A DNA stretch of 64,000 bases from Bufo bufo (GCF_905171765.1 NC_053393.1:192971921-193035920); one strand, 5' to 3'; positions 41,020 to 53,420 are shown, counted from the first letter of the stretch. Program-made: numbers and translations. Notes: a model not told the origin generated them from the letters alone.

Positions 41020-42497
41020 TATACATTTTTCTAATTTTTGTTCTGTACATTACCACAATGGATTTTGAATAAAACAATTAAGATGCAGTTGAAGTTCAGA
41101 CTTTCAGCTTTAATTCAGGGGGTTGAACAAAATGATTGCATAAAAATGTGAGGAACTAAAGCATTTTTTTAACTCAATCCCTTCATTTCAGGGGCTCAAA
41201 AGTAATTGGACACATTAAATAATTGTAAATAAAATTTTCATTTTTAATACTTGGTTGAAAACCCTTTGTTGGCAATGACTACCTGAAGTCTTGAACTCAT
41301 GGACATCACCAAACGCTGTGATTCCTCCTTTTTAATGCTCTGCCAGGTATTTACTGCCGTGGTTTTCAGTTGCTGTTTGTTTGTGGGCCTTTCTGTCTGA
41401 AGTTTAGTCTTTAACAAGTGAAATGCATGCTCTATTGGGTTTAGATCAGGTGAATGACTTGGCCATTCAAGAATATTCCACTTCTTTGCTTTAATAAACT
41501 CCTGGGTTGCTTTGGCTTTATGTTTTGGGTCATTGTCCATCTGCATTATGAAACGCCGACCAATCAGTTTGGCTGCATTTTAGCACACAGTATGTCTCTG
41601 AAAACCGCAGAATTTATCTGGCTGCTTCTGTCCTGTGTCACATCATCAATAAACACTAAGGACCCCGTAGAGGTTGATATTGGTTTCATCTGTCCAAAGA
41701 ATGTTCTTCCAGAAGTGTGCTGTTTTTTTTTAAGATGTTTTTTTTTTAGAGTCCAATCTAGCCTTCTTATTCTTGAGGCTTATGAGTGGCTTGCACCGTG
41801 CAGTGAACCCTCTGTATTTACTTTCATGCAATCTTCTCTTTATGGTAGATTTGGATATTGATAAGCCTATATCCTGGAGAGTGTTGTTCACTTGGTTGGC
41901 TGTTGTGAAAGGGTTTCTATGCACAATGGCAATTATTCTGTGATCATCCACCACTGTTGTCTTCCGTGGGCATCCAGGTCTTTTTGCATTGTTGAGGTCA
42001 CCAGTGCTTTCTTTCTTTCTCAGGATGTACCAAACATTAGATTTTGCCACTCCTAATAGTATAGCAATTTCCTGGATGTTTTTTTTCTGTTTTCGGAGAT
42101 AAAGGAGGCTTGTTTCACCAGCATGGAGAGCTCCTTTGACCGTATGTTTACTTCTCAGCAAAATCTTCAAAATGCAAGCACTACACCTCAAATCAACTCC
42201 TGGCCTTTTATGTGTTTAATTGAGAATTAAATAATGAAGGAATTGCCCACCGCTGTCCATGAAAAAGCATTTGAGTCAATTGTCCAATTACTTTTGGTCC
42301 CTTTAAAAACAGGGTGCCACATGTAAAGGAGCTGAAACTCCTAAACCCTTCATCCAATTTTAATGTGGATATCCTCAAATGAAAGCTAAAAGTCTGGATG
42401 GTATGTCCATTTTATAACTATAACGTGAATATGTTTTAGTAAACAGGTAAAAAAACTAATTTTGTGTCAGTGTCCAAATATAAATGGACCTAACTGT
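41020..42497 (-). mobile_element. Tc1-like element with internal deletion
   Basis: The right terminus reads ...AAATATAAATGGACCTAACTG followed by TA (about 42498). The left repeat is eroded (starts near 41020, TTCTAATTTTTGTTCTGTACATTACC). The transposase is on the minus strand. It relates to the copies at 43786 and 47403 but is a distinct subfamily. Confidence 0.75.
41244..42191 (-). pseudogene. Tc1-like transposase with central deletion
   Basis: The N-terminal half (41730-42191) has helix-turn-helix motifs (IQEIAILLGVAKSNVW; STIKRRLHESKYRGFT) and the KRPGCPRKT linker. The C-terminal half (41244-41546) has the second Asp in MQMDNDPKH and the Glu in HSPDLNPIEHAF, ending KGFSTKY. Between them only about 180 bp remain where a full copy needs about 450, so the first catalytic Asp region is lost or scrambled. 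The N-terminal ORF also begins upstream of the likely true start. Inactive. Confidence 0.82.
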
Positions 42498-42796
42498 ATA
42501 TCAAAAGAGAGAGAGTTTTTTTTCTTAATTCAGTCTTCTGTAATCAATTAAGAAATCTTTCTTGAATAAACAGCTAAACTGTTACTTGTACCTAGATGCC
42601 ACTGATACTCAATCTTGAAGGTCCAAGCAACTTGTAGAATCATGTCTGAGCTGTTCTAGATGACACACACTTTTTGCTTTCTGATGCCATTACTCAGTAA
42701 TTAAATAGGTACCCTAAGTGATTGATTTTCTTGAGACGAATACATGTTTGACAGCCTAACTTTCCAGGTAAAATACTAGATTTTCCATTAAATATA
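42498..42796. other. Unique non-coding spacer
   Basis: No repeat termini or coding evidence seen. Confidence 0.4.
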
Positions 42797-43300
42797 CAGT
42801 ATTTTTCAGACTATAAGACACATCCAGGATTTAGAGGAGGCAAATAGGAATAAAAATCTTTTTCATCAGACCTCAGATCAGACCCCCAATCTTCATCAGA
42901 CCTCAGACCAGACCCTAATATTAGACCCTCAAGCTCCATCAGCATCAGATAAGACCCCTAACTTCCATCAGGCACAGATCAGACCCCGTTCAGCCTCAGA
43001 TTAGGCTTCCATTAGCCTAGCCTCAGACACCCATCAGCCTCAGCTCAGACACCCATCAGACATTAAAATAATAAAAAAAAAACGTACTTCTCCTGCTCTG
43101 GACGGCACTGCCACTCTGCAGATCCAATCACCCTCCCTGGTCTTCTTACAACCCTCACTGCACTGTGACAGAGTGCACAGCACAGCCCAGAAGAGGACCA
43201 GGTAGGGTGAGTAGATTCAGCGATACACTTTCCTTACTGCTTCCCGCACCTTCCGCATCCTGAGCGGTCATTAGTATTCAGACTATAAGACGCACTGACA
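42797..43300. repeat. Relative of the outer TIR repeat (short copy)
   Basis: Begins ATACAGTATTTTTCAGACTATAAGACAC and contains a run of CATCAGACCTCAGATCAGACCCCC-like units (42840-43080), the complement of the array at 31232-31497. Near its right side CAGACTATAAGACGCAC recurs in direct rather than inverted orientation, so it may be a truncated copy joined to another partial one. Confidence 0.55.
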
Positions 43301-43783
43301 CTTTACATGTGCAGATGCATTATACAGAAGTGTATCATTTAGCAGATGACTAATGCAATGCAACAGGTCAATTAAGAATTATAAGAGCTAAAAGTTAGTT
43401 CACAATGCAGACTCCATTATAATACAGTTAACAAAGTCTTTAAAAGCATAGTAATTAAGATATAATGACAGTCATAATGACATTCAATAACTGGACCCTT
43501 TGAAAGTGGCTTAACTGGAATAATTACATTCCCTATATTCCATATTTTATGGTCTTTTTAAAGGAGACAGACAATTATGACCCACTGTTCAAGGAACTTA
43601 AAACCCTAAATATAAATTATAAGTCAACAGTCAGTGCAGGATTTTTGGCTTGTTTCTGAAACAAAGCAGTTCATTTCCTTTATGATCTTTCCTACTGTAG
43701 ATAGGGCAGTGGGGGTGATCTTCTGCTGCAGGCAGTTATCTTATTGCCAGACACAGGGAAGTGAGAAGGAAAAGTGAAAATCA
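43301..43783. other. Non-coding; part duplicated at 50116-50250
   Basis: 43530-43650 (CCCTATATTCCATATTTTATGG...GACCCACTGTTCAAGGAACT...CAGTCAGTGCAGGA) matches 50130-50255 closely, same orientation. No terminal repeats define this as a known element. Confidence 0.55.
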
Positions 43784-43785
43784 TA

Positions 43786-45397
43786 CAGTCAGGTCCATAC
43801 ATATTGGGACAGCAACACAATTCTACAATTTTTTGCTCTATACACCACCACAATGGATTTGAAATCAAACGAACAAGATGTGCTTTAACTGCAGACTGTC
43901 AGCTTTAATTTGAGGGTATTTACATCCAAATCAGGTGAACAGTGTAGGAATTACAACAGTTTGCATATGTACCTCCCACTTGTTAAGGGATCAAAAGTAA
44001 TGGGACAGAATAATAATCATAAATCAAACTTTCACTTTTAAATACTTGGTTGCAAATCCTTTGCAGTCAATTACAGCCTGAAGTCTGGAACGCATAGACA
44101 TCACCAGACGCTGGGTTTCATCCCTGGTGATGCTCTGCCAGGCCTCTACTGCAACTGTCTACAGTTCCTGCTTGTTCTTGGGGCATTTTCCCTTCAGTTT
44201 TGTCTTCAGCAAGTGAAATGCATGCTCAATTGGATTCAGGTCAGGTGATTGACTTGGCCATTGCATAACATTCCACCTCATTCCCTTAAACTCTTTGGTT
44301 GCTTTTGCAGTATGCTTTGGGTTCTGAAGCATTTGGCTGAATATGAGCAGATAATATTGCCCGAAATACTTCAGAATTCATCCTGCTGCTTTTGTCAGCA
44401 GTCACATCATCAATAAATACAAGATAACCAGTTCCATTGGCAGCCATACATGCCAACGCCATGACACTACCACCACCATGCTTCACTGATGAGGTGGTAT
44501 GCTTAGGATCATGAGCAGTTCCTTTCGTTCTCCATACTCTTCTCTTCCCATCATTCTGGTACAAGATGATCTTGGTCTCCTCTATCCATAGGATGTTGTT
44601 CCAGAATTGTGAAGGCTTTTTTAGATGTCGTTTGGCAAACTCTAATCTGGCCTTCCTGTTTTTTAAGCTCACCAATGGTTTACATCTTGTGGTGAACCCT
44701 CTGTATTCACTCTGGTGAAGTCTTCTCTTGATTGTTGACTTTGACACACATACACCTACCTCCTGGACAGTGTTCTTGATCTGGCCAACTGTTGTGAAGG
44801 GTGTTTTCTTCACCAGGGAAAGAATTCTTCGGTCATCCACCACAGTTGTTTTCCGTGGTCTTCTGGGTCTTTTGGTGTTGCTGAGTTCACTGGTGCATTC
44901 CTTCTTTTTAAGAATGTTCCAAACAGTTGTTTTGGCCACACCTAATGTTTTTGCTATCTCTCTGATGGGTTTGTTGTTTTTTTTCCCAGACTAATGATGG
45001 CTTGCTTCACTGATAGTGAAAGCTCTTTAGATCTCATCTTGAGAGTTGACAGCAATAGATTCCAAAGGCAAATAGCACACTTGAAATGAACTCTGGACCT
45101 TTTATCTGCTCATTGTGATTGGGATAATGAGGGAATAACACACACCTGGCCATAGAACAGCTTAGAGAAGCCAATCGTACCATTACTTTTGGTTCCTTAA
45201 CAAGTGGGAGGCACATGTGCAAACTGTTGTAATTCTTACACCGTTCACCAGATTTTGATGTAAATACCCTCAAATTAAAGCTGACAGTCTGTATTTAAAG
45301 CACATCTTGTTCGTTTCATTTCAAATTCATTGTGGTGGTGTATAGAGCCAAAAATGTTAGAATTGTGTTGATGTCCCAATATTTATGGACCTGACTG
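43786..45397 (-). mobile_element. Tc1-like element, complete ends
   Basis: Starts CAGTCAGGTCCATAC and ends ...ATTTATGGACCTGACTG, with TA on both sides (43784-43785 and 45398-45399). Inverted repeats exceed 150 bp. Same subfamily as 47403-49049, in the opposite orientation. Confidence 0.88.
44060..45040 (-). pseudogene. Tc1-like transposase, broken
   Basis: The main open piece (44286-44939, 217 residues) runs from the first helix-turn-helix through KRPRRPRKTTVVDD and STIKRRLHQSEYRGFTT to the catalytic core. The first catalytic Asp is Glu here (LWIEETKI; the sister copy has TDETKI). A deletion near 44320 removes the segment carrying the second Asp (MDNDPKH in the sister copy). The last third ([15 protein letters not shown], with Glu) follows in another frame down to about 44060. 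The N-terminus (near 45038) is separated by a frameshift. Inactive on three counts. Confidence 0.85.
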
Positions 45398-46140
45398 TAT
45401 ATTATATAGATTCATTACACACAGAGTGATCTATTTCAAGCATTTATTTATTTTAATGTTTATGATCATGACCTACAGCTAATGAAAACCCCAGAATTAG
45501 TATCTCTGAAAATTAGAATATTATATAAGATTAATTAAAAATAAATATTTTTAATACAGAAATGTTGGCCTACTGAAAAGTATGTACAGTACATGCACTC
45601 AATACTAGGTTCGGGCTCCTTTTGCATGAATTACTGCATCAATGCGGCGTGGCATAGAGGCGATCAGCATGTGGCACTGCTGAGGTCTTATGGAAGCCCA
45701 GGTTGCTTTGATGGCGGCCTTAAGCTTGTCTGCATTATTGAGTTTAGTGTCTCATGTTCCTCTTGACAATACCCCATATATTATCCATGGGGTTCAGGTC
45801 AGGCAAGTTTGCTGGCCAATCAAGCGCAGTTATACTGTGGTCATTAGACTAGATATATGTACTGTTGGCAGTGTGGGCAGGTGCCAAGTCTCGCTGCAAA
45901 ATTAAATCCGCATCTCCATAAAGCTTGTCAGCAGAAGTAAGCATGAACTGCTCTAAAACACAACACAAGCAGATGACATGGCTCCCCAAACCAACACAGT
46001 GTGAGGAAATTACACACCAAACTTTATGTAATTTGGATTATGTGCCTCTCCACTCTTCCTCCAGACTCTGGGACTTTGATTTCCAAATGAAATGTAAAAT
46101 TTACTTTAATCTGAAAACAGGGCTTTGGACCACTGAGTAA

Positions 46141-46583
46141 GGCCTCATGCACACGGCAGTATTTTTTTGCAGTCCGCAAAACAGGGTTCCGTTGTTCCGT
46201 GTCCGTTTTTTTTTCGTGTGTCTTCCTTGATTTTTGGAGGATCACCAGACATGAAAAGTGAAAAAAAAATCTAAGTCAAGTTTGTCTTAAAAATGATAGG
46301 AAAAAAACGGATACGGATCACGGACGCAGATGACAATCTTGTGTGCCTCTGTGTTTTTTCACGGACCTATTGACTTGAATGGGTCCGCGAACTGTTGTCC
46401 GTCAAAAAAATAGGACAGGTCATATTTTTTTGACGGACTGGAAACACGGATCACGGACGCGGATGACAAACAGTGCATTTTCCGAGTTTTCAACGGACCC
46501 ATTGAAAGTCAATGGGTCCGCAGAAAATCACGGAAAAGGGAACAACTGACACGGGTGCACACAAGGGTCGTGTGCATGAGGCC
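46141..46583. mobile_element. Harbinger-like MITE (443 bp)
   Basis: Terminal inverted repeat GGCCTCATGCACACG at both ends, TAA duplications at 46138-46140 and 46584-46586. The interior is palindrome-rich (CACGGATCACGGACGC..., AATGGGTCCGC...). Nested in a Tc1 relic. Confidence 0.85.
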
Positions 46584-46646
46584 TAACAGTCCAGTCCTTT
46601 TTCTCCTGGTAAGATGCTTCTGACATTGTCTCTGGGTCATGAGTGG

Positions 46647-47021
46647 CTAGGCACAAGAAATGCTACACGCCCGTGCCCTGGATATGTCTGTATGTAGTGA
46701 CTCTTGAAGCACTGACTCCAGCCACAGTCCACTCATTGTCAATCTCTCCCAAGTTCTTAAAGGCCTTTTCTTGAGAATCCTTTCAAAGCTGAAGTCATCC
46801 CTGTTGCTTGTGCACAATTTTATGCTACACTTTTCCCATTCATTAAATTTTCCATTAATATGCTTGGATACAGCACTCTGTGAACAGCCACCTTCTTTAG
46901 CAATGACCTTTCGTGGCTTGCCCTCCTTGAGGATTGTACCAATGACTGTCTTCTGGACCACTGTCAAGTCTGCAGTCTTCCCCATGATTGTGAAGCCTAC
47001 TGAACAAGAATGAAGGACCAT
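46647..47021 (-). pseudogene. Tc1-like transposase, N-terminal fragment
   Basis: A 124-residue ORF. From about residue 13: MGKTADLTVVQKTVIGTI, KEGKPRKVIAKEGGCSQSAV and SKHINGKFNEW. These are the first helix-turn-helix of a Tc1-family transposase, then CTSNRDDFSFERI. The true start is probably the internal Met in MGKTADL. The rest, beyond the MITE, has no open frame. Confidence 0.75.
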
Positions 47022-47402
47022 TTAAGGCTTAGGAAACCTTTGCAGGTGTTTTGCGTTGATGACCTGATTAGGGTATGACAGCATTAGTCTATAATATTGA
47101 ACTTTTTACAATGTTCTAATTTTCTGAGATACTGACTTTTTGGTTTTTATTAGCTGTAAGCCATAATCATAGACATTAAAATAAATAAACGCTAGAAATA
47201 AATCACTTTCTGTGTAACAAATCTATATAATATACGAGTTTTAATTTTTGAATTGAATCACTGAAATAAATAAACTTTTCAATGATATTTAAATGCATAT
47301 GTAAATGTATATTATCCTGCAGTGTTGTTCCAGGCGCAAAAATAAACCCCTAGGAGGTATAAATGTTTCCACTCTTACAGACAGCTGTAATTTTGCAATA
47401 TA

Positions 47403-49049
47403 CAGTAAGGTCCATAAATATTGGGACATCAACACAATTCTACTATTTTTGGGTCTATACACCACCACAATGGATTTGAAATGAAACAAACTAGATGTGC
47501 TTTATCTGCAGACTGTCAGCTTTAAGTTGAGGGTATTTACATCCAAATCAGGAGAACGGTGTAGGAATTACAACAGTTTGTATATGTGCCTCCCACTTGT
47601 TTAGGGACCAAAAGTAATGGGCAATTGGCTTCTCAGCTGTTCTATGCCCAGGTGTGTGTTATTCCCTCATTATCTCAATTACAATGAGCAGATAAAAGGT
47701 CCAGAGTTCATTTCAAGTGAGCTATTTGCATTTGGAATCTGTTGCTGTAAACTCTCAAGATGAGATCCAAAGAGCTGTCACTATCAGTAAAGCAAGCCAT
47801 CATTAGGCTGAAAAAACAAAACAAACCCTTCAGAGAGATAGCAAAAACATTAGGCGTGGCCAAAACAACTGTTTGGAACATTCTTAAAAAGAAGGAACAC
47901 ACCGGTGAGCTCAGCAACACCAAAAGACCCCGAAGACAACGGAAAACAACTGTAATGGATGACCAAAGAATTATTTCCCTGGTGAAGAAAACACCCTTCA
48001 CAACAGTAGGACAGATCAAGAACACTCTCCAGGAGGTAGGTGTATGTGTGTCAAAGTCAACAATCAAGAGAAGACTTCACCAGAGTGAATACAGAGGGTT
48101 CACCACAAGATGTAAACCATTAGTGAGCCTCAAAAACAGGAAGGCCAGATTAGAGTTTGCCAAACGACATCTAAAAAAGCCTTCACAGTTCTGGAACAAC
48201 ATCCTATTGACAGATGAGACCAAGATCAACTTGTACCAGAGTGATGGGAAGAGAAGAGTATGGAGAAGGAAAGGAACTGCTCATGATCCTAAGCATACCA
48301 CCTCATCAGTGAAGCATGGTGGTGGTAGTGTCATGGTGTGGGCATGTATGGCTGCCAATGGAATTGGTTCTCTTGTATTTATTGATGATGTGACTGCTGA
48401 CAAAAGCAGCAGGATGAATTCTGAAGTGTTTCAGGCAATATTATCTGCTCATAATAAGCCAAATGCTTCAGAACTCATTGGACGGCGCTTCACAGTGCAG
48501 ATGGACAATGACCCAAAGCATACTGCAAAAGAAACCAGAGTTTTTTAAGGGAAAGAAGTGGAATGTTATGCAATGGCCAAGTCAATCACCTGACCTGAAT
48601 CCGATTGAGCATGCATTTCACTTGCTGAAGACAAAACTGAAGGGAAAATGCCCCAAGAACAAGCAGGAACTGAAGACAGTTGCAGTAGAGGGCTGGCAGA
48701 GCATCACCAGGGATGAAACCCAGCGTCTGGTGATGTCTATGCGTTCCAGACTTCAGGCTGTAATTGACTGCAAAGGATTTGCAACCAAGTATTAAAAAGT
48801 GAAAGCTTGATTTATTATTATAATTCTGTCCCATTACTTTTGACCCCTTAACAAGTGGGAGGCACATATGCAAACTGTTGTAATTCCTACACCGTTCACC
48901 TGATTTGGATGTAAATACCATCAAATTAAAGCTGACAGTCTGCAGTTGAAGCACATCTAATTTCGTTTAATTTAAAATCCATTGTGGTGGTGTATAGAGC
49001 CAAAAATGTTAGAATTGTGTTGATGTCCCAATATTTATGGACCTTACTG
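47403..49049 (+). mobile_element. Tc1-like element, nearly intact
   Basis: Left end CAGTAAGGTCCATAAATATTGG after TA (47401-47402); right end ...ATTTATGGACCTTACTG (49049), followed by TG instead of TA. The transposase gene has one frameshift. Inverted relative to the sister copy at 43786-45397. Confidence 0.87.
47760..48795 (+). pseudogene. Tc1-like transposase with a single frameshift
   Basis: Starts MRSKELSLSVKQAI; an open frame of 262 codons (47760-48548), then the next frame to 48795. Two helix-turn-helix motifs (FREIAKTLGVAKTTVW and STIKRRLHQSEYRGFTT), the KRPRRQRKTTVMDD linker, and all three catalytic residues are present: Asp in LLTDETKINLY, Asp in VQMDNDPKHTAK and Glu in SPDLNPIEHAF, spaced as in DD34E enzymes. 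The two frames meet near 48535, consistent with one lost base. Total length would be the usual ~345 residues. Closest to intact of the five Tc1 copies here. Confidence 0.88.
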
Positions 49050-49059
49050 TGTTTATTTT

Positions 49060-50114
49060 AGTTTTATTGCTCCTATGTTCCATTTTGTGGTCCCCAAAAA
49101 TATTTTTAAATAGCAGAGACCCGCGGCACATGTATGCGATCAGCCATAAGGCTGATCGCATACATTTTACCCTTCAGATGCCGTGGTCAAATGTGACCAC
49201 GGCATCTTATCAGTCCGGAAGCGGAAGTCGTTCCCCGACTGAGATTGGGGAACCTGTTACATCGCTGAAATACACCAAAGCCTCAAGCAGGCTTCGGTGT
49301 CTATTTCAGGAATATACCAATACAGGCCACTATGTGGCAGCATTGTATTGTTATATTCCAAATGAAGTGTTCAATGATGGCTATTTAGCCATCAATGAAC
49401 ACAATGGGCAATCTAATGATTGCCAGTTATTGTCACCCAAGGTGACTTAAAAAAAAGTTTAGAAAAAAAGTAAAAAAAAAGTTTTTACAAATATATAAAA
49501 AAAAAAGTTCAAATCTCCCCCCTTTCCTTAAAATAGAAATACTTAACCAATAAAAAAAATAAACATCATGGGCATCGCCATGTGCAAAAATGCCCATACA
49601 ATTAAAATATAACAATATTAATGGCATACGGCAAATGGTGTAACGGGGAAAAAAAATAAAAATAGCAAATTTGCCATTTTTTGTCACTTCAACTACCCAA
49701 TAATTTTTTTAATAAAAAGTGATCAAAAAGTTATAATTGAAAAGAACAGATTGTCCCGCAAAAAAATTAGCCCTCACGCAGCCCCGTACACATAACTACA
49801 AAAAAGTAATAGGGGTCAGACTATGGTTATAAAATAAATATTACATTTTCTTCAAATGTTTTCATTTATAAAAATAAATAAAAACCTTTATCAGAATTGC
49901 GTTTTTTCCCAATTCTACCCCATTTGGAATTTTTTCCCCACTTCCTACTACATGGTATGCAACTGTAAATGGTGCCATTAGAAAGTACAACTTGTCCCGC
50001 AAAAAATAAGCCCTCGTAAGGCTATGTGAATGGAAAAATAAAGTTAGGACTATGGGAAGGCGGGGAAAAACAAAAACACAAAAATGGAAAATCTCCGGGT
50101 CCTAAAGGGGTTAA
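49060..50114. mobile_element. TTAA-type repeat with hairpin tract; left end not seen
   Basis: Ends CCTAAAGGGGTTAA at 50114, like the other TTAA elements. Serial hairpins on the left: TATGCGATCAGCC..GGCTGATCGCATA (49133-49165), GATGCCGTGGTCA..TGACCACGGCATC (49177-49207), CTGAAATA.ACC.AAGCC..GG.TTCGGTGT.TATTTCAG (49265-49310), GTTCAATGATGGCTA..TAGCCATCAATGAAC (49369-49401). An AT-rich body follows (49440-50090). The left end probably lies at or under the Tc1 insertion. Confidence 0.6.
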
Positions 50115-50997
50115 CTGGTATAATCCGGCACCCTATATTCCATATTTTATGGTCTTTGTAAAAGGGGACAGACAATTGTGACCCACTGTTCAAGGAACTC
50201 AAAACCCTAAAAATAAAGGATGAAAGTAAACAGTCAGTGCAGGACTGTTGGATCTTGCCACTCATATAGGGATACTGTATTTCAAACCAGGAGAAAAGTT
50301 AAAGGAGGACACATCTGTAACAGGTTATTTTCGTATCTCAAGGGAAAAAATCCTTCACTCTCCAGCAATCTGCTACATGCGGCTTGAAAGATAATTTTTA
50401 AGCACGGTGTGGGCAATGACTAGAAATGTTATTTGAGCCCTGTCTACAACTATTACATAGGCATTATATGGTTCTCATTTACAATTAAATCAAGTGCTCT
50501 GCATGGTGTCACTTCACACTGATATTAAACTCTGTTACCATATTTAAAAAAAACTGAAGAACTAAGGAGTATATGCATGTACATATGCAAGGGGATATTG
50601 TAGATAAAAACATTTATTTTAAAATCTACATTAATAAAAAAATCTTTCATTGCCATGTCAGTAAATAAATGTGCAGTTGGTGCATTCTGTAGGGGTTATT
50701 GGCTGACACTTGGAGTATCCTGGCTACCCATGGAAGGACACTGTGGTTGATACTAGGTCTCTGTGGCTAGTGACGGGGTGAATTGTGGCTGGCAATGTGG
50801 GCATTGTGGCTGGAATTAGGGGCCCTCTGGCTGAATAACTGAGAACTCCTGCCCCTTCAGAAAGGCACTAATTAAGACTTGTGTTGTCTATTATAAAGAA
50901 TAACATAACTCTGCTATAAATTGTTAAGAATATTAGAAAGTCATCTTGGAATTTCTTAAACTGTATAAAAAAGTTTTCACTGTTAACTGTGCTACTC
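50115..50997. other. Non-coding sequence, first part duplicated from 43.5 kb
   Basis: 50130-50255 matches 43530-43650. The rest (50256-50997) has no recognised feature. Confidence 0.45.
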
Positions 50998-51529
50998 TTA
51001 ACCACCTCAGCCCCCAGTGCTTAAACACCCTGAAAGACCAGGCCACTTTTTACACTTCTGACCTACACTACTTTCACCGTTTATTGCTCGGTCATGCAAC
51101 TTACCACCCAAATGAATTTTACCTCCTTTTCTTCTCACTAATAGAGCTTTCATTTGGTGGTATTTCATTGCTGCTGACATTTTTACTTTTTTTGTTATTA
51201 ATTGAAATTTAACGATTTTTTTGCAAAAAAATTAAATTTTTCACTTTCAGTTGTAAAATTTTGCAAAAAAAACTACATCCATATATAAATTTTGCTCTAA
51301 ATTTATTGTTCTACATGTCTTTGATAAAAAAAAAATGTTTGGGTAAAAAAAAAATGCTTTGGGTAAAAGTTATAGCGTTTACAAACTATGGTACAAAAAT
51401 GTGAATTTCCGCTTTTTGAAGCAGCTCTGACTTTCTGAGCACCTGTCATGTTTCCTGAGGTTCTACAATGGCCAGACAGTACAAACACCCCACAAATGAC
51501 CCCATTTCGGAAAGTACACACCCTAAGGT

Positions 51530-53420
51530 ATTCGCTGATGGGCATAGTGAGTTCATAGAACTTTTTATTTTTTGTCACAAGTTAGCGGAAAATGATGATT
51601 TTTTTTTTTTTTCTTACAAAGTCTCATATTCCACTAACTTGTGACAAAAAATAAAAACTTCTATGAACTCACTATGCCCATCACGAAATACCTTGGGGTC
51701 TCTTCTTTCCAAAATGGGGTCACTTGTGGGGTAGTTATACTGCCCTGGCATTCTAGGGGCCCAAATGTGTGGTAAGGAGTTTGAAATCAAATTCTGTAAA
51801 AAATGACCTGTGAAATCCAAAAGGTGCTCTTTGGAATATGGGCCCCTTTGCCCATCTAGGCTGCAAAAAAGTGTCACACATCTGGTATCTCTGTATTCAG
51901 GAGAAGTTGAGGAATGTGTTTTGGGGTGTCTTTTTACATATACCCATGCTGGGTGAGATAAATATCTTGGGCAAATGCCAACTTTGTATAAAAAAATGGG
52001 AAAAGTTGTCTTTTGCCAAGATATTTCTCTCACCCAGCATGGGTATATGTAAAATGACACCCCAAAACACATTCCCCAACTTCTCCTGAGTACGGAGATA
52101 CCAGATGTGTGACACTTTTTTGCAGCCTAGGTGGGCAAAGGGGCCCATATTCCAAAGAGCACCTTTCGGATTTCACTGGTCATTTTTTACAGAATTTGAT
52201 TTCAAACTCCTTACCACACATTTGGGCCCCTAGAATGCCAGGGCAGTATAACTACCCCACAAGTGACCCCATTTTGGAAAGAAGAGACCCCAAGGTATTC
52301 GCTGATGGGCATAGTGAGTTCATGGAAGTTTTTATTTTTTGTCACAAGTTAGTGGAATATGAGACTTTGTATGAAAAAAAAAAAAAAAAATCAGCATTTT
52401 CCACTAACTTGTGACAAAAAAAAAAAAATTCTAGGAACTCGCCATGCCCCTCACGGAATACCTTGGGGTGTCTTCTTTCCAAAATGGGGTCACTTGTGGG
52501 GTAGTTATACTGCCCTGGCATTTTCCAGGGGCCCTAATGTGTGGTAAGTAGGTAAATGACCTGTGAAATCCTAAAGGTGCTCTTTGGAATATGGGCCCCT
52601 TTGCCCACCTAGGCTGCAAAAAAGTGTCACACATGTGGTATCGCCGTATTCAGGAGAAGTTGGGGAATGTGTTTTGGGGTGTCATTTTACATATACCCAT
52701 GCTGGGTGAGAGAAATATCTTGGCAAAAGACAACTTTTCCCATTTTTTTATACAAAGTTGGCATTTGACCAAGATATTTCTCTCACCCAGCATGGGTATA
52801 TGTAAAATGACACCCCAAAACACATTCCTCAACTTCTCCTGAGTACGGCGATACCAGATGTGTGACACTTTTTTGCAGCCTAGATGCGCAAAGGTGCCCA
52901 AAGTCCTTTTAGGAGGGCATTTTTAGACATTTGGATACCAGACTTCTTCTCACGCTTTGGGGCCCCTAGAATGCCAGGGCAGTATAAATACCCCACATGT
53001 GACCCCATTTTGGAAAGAAGACACCCCAAGGTATTCAATGAGGGGCATGGCGAGTTCATAGAAATTTTTTTTTTTTGGCACAAGTTAGCGGAAATTGATA
53101 TTTTTAATTTTTTTCTCACAAAGTCTCCCGTTCCGCTAACTTGGGACAAAAATTTCAATCTTTCATGGACTCAATATGCCCCTCATGGAATACCTGGGGG
53201 TGTCTTCTTTCCGAAATGGGGTCACATGTGGGGTATTTATACTGCCCTGGCATTCTAGGGGCCCTAAAGCGTGAGAAGAAGTCTGGAATATAAATGTCTA
53301 AAAAAATTTACGCATTTGGATTCCGTGAGGGGTATGGTGAGTTCATGTGAGATTTTATTTTTTGACACAAATTAGTGGAATATGAGACTTTGTAAGAAAA
53401 AAAAAAAATTATTCCGCTAA
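51530..53420. repeat. Array of alternately inverted ~380-bp units
   Basis: Symmetry centres lie near 51612, 51993, 52380, 52746, 53112 and 53398. At each, sequence on the left reappears inverted on the right. Two junction types alternate: one around a T- or A-run inside CACAAGTTAGTGGAATATGAG, one around ATTTTTTTATACAAAGTTGG between CCAAGATATTTCTCTCACCC and its complement. As a result the same peptide appears on both strands several times; this is a symmetry effect and not evidence of a gene. Confidence 0.88.

Larger units (their letters stand above)
45398..47238 (-). mobile_element. Older Tc1-like element, interrupted by a MITE
   Basis: About 90-bp inverted repeats: left TATTATATAGATTCATTACACACAG...CATTTATTTATTTTAATG...ACAGCTAATGAAAACC, right complement ending near 47238. 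The element holds the minus-strand N-terminus of a Tc1 transposase on the right. Non-open sequence from 45600-45900 (TGCATCAATGCGGCGTGGCAT...) corresponds to its C-terminal half. A Harbinger-like MITE sits at 46141-46583, and the Tc1 copy at 43786-45397 abuts its left end. Confidence 0.7.

Noticed and set aside
51614..53258. ORFs of 83-152 codons encoding the same peptide (MGPFAHLGCKKVSHIWY...) several times on both strands
   Set aside because: They arise because the DNA is an alternately inverted array. The peptides have no known motif and the frames break at each unit.
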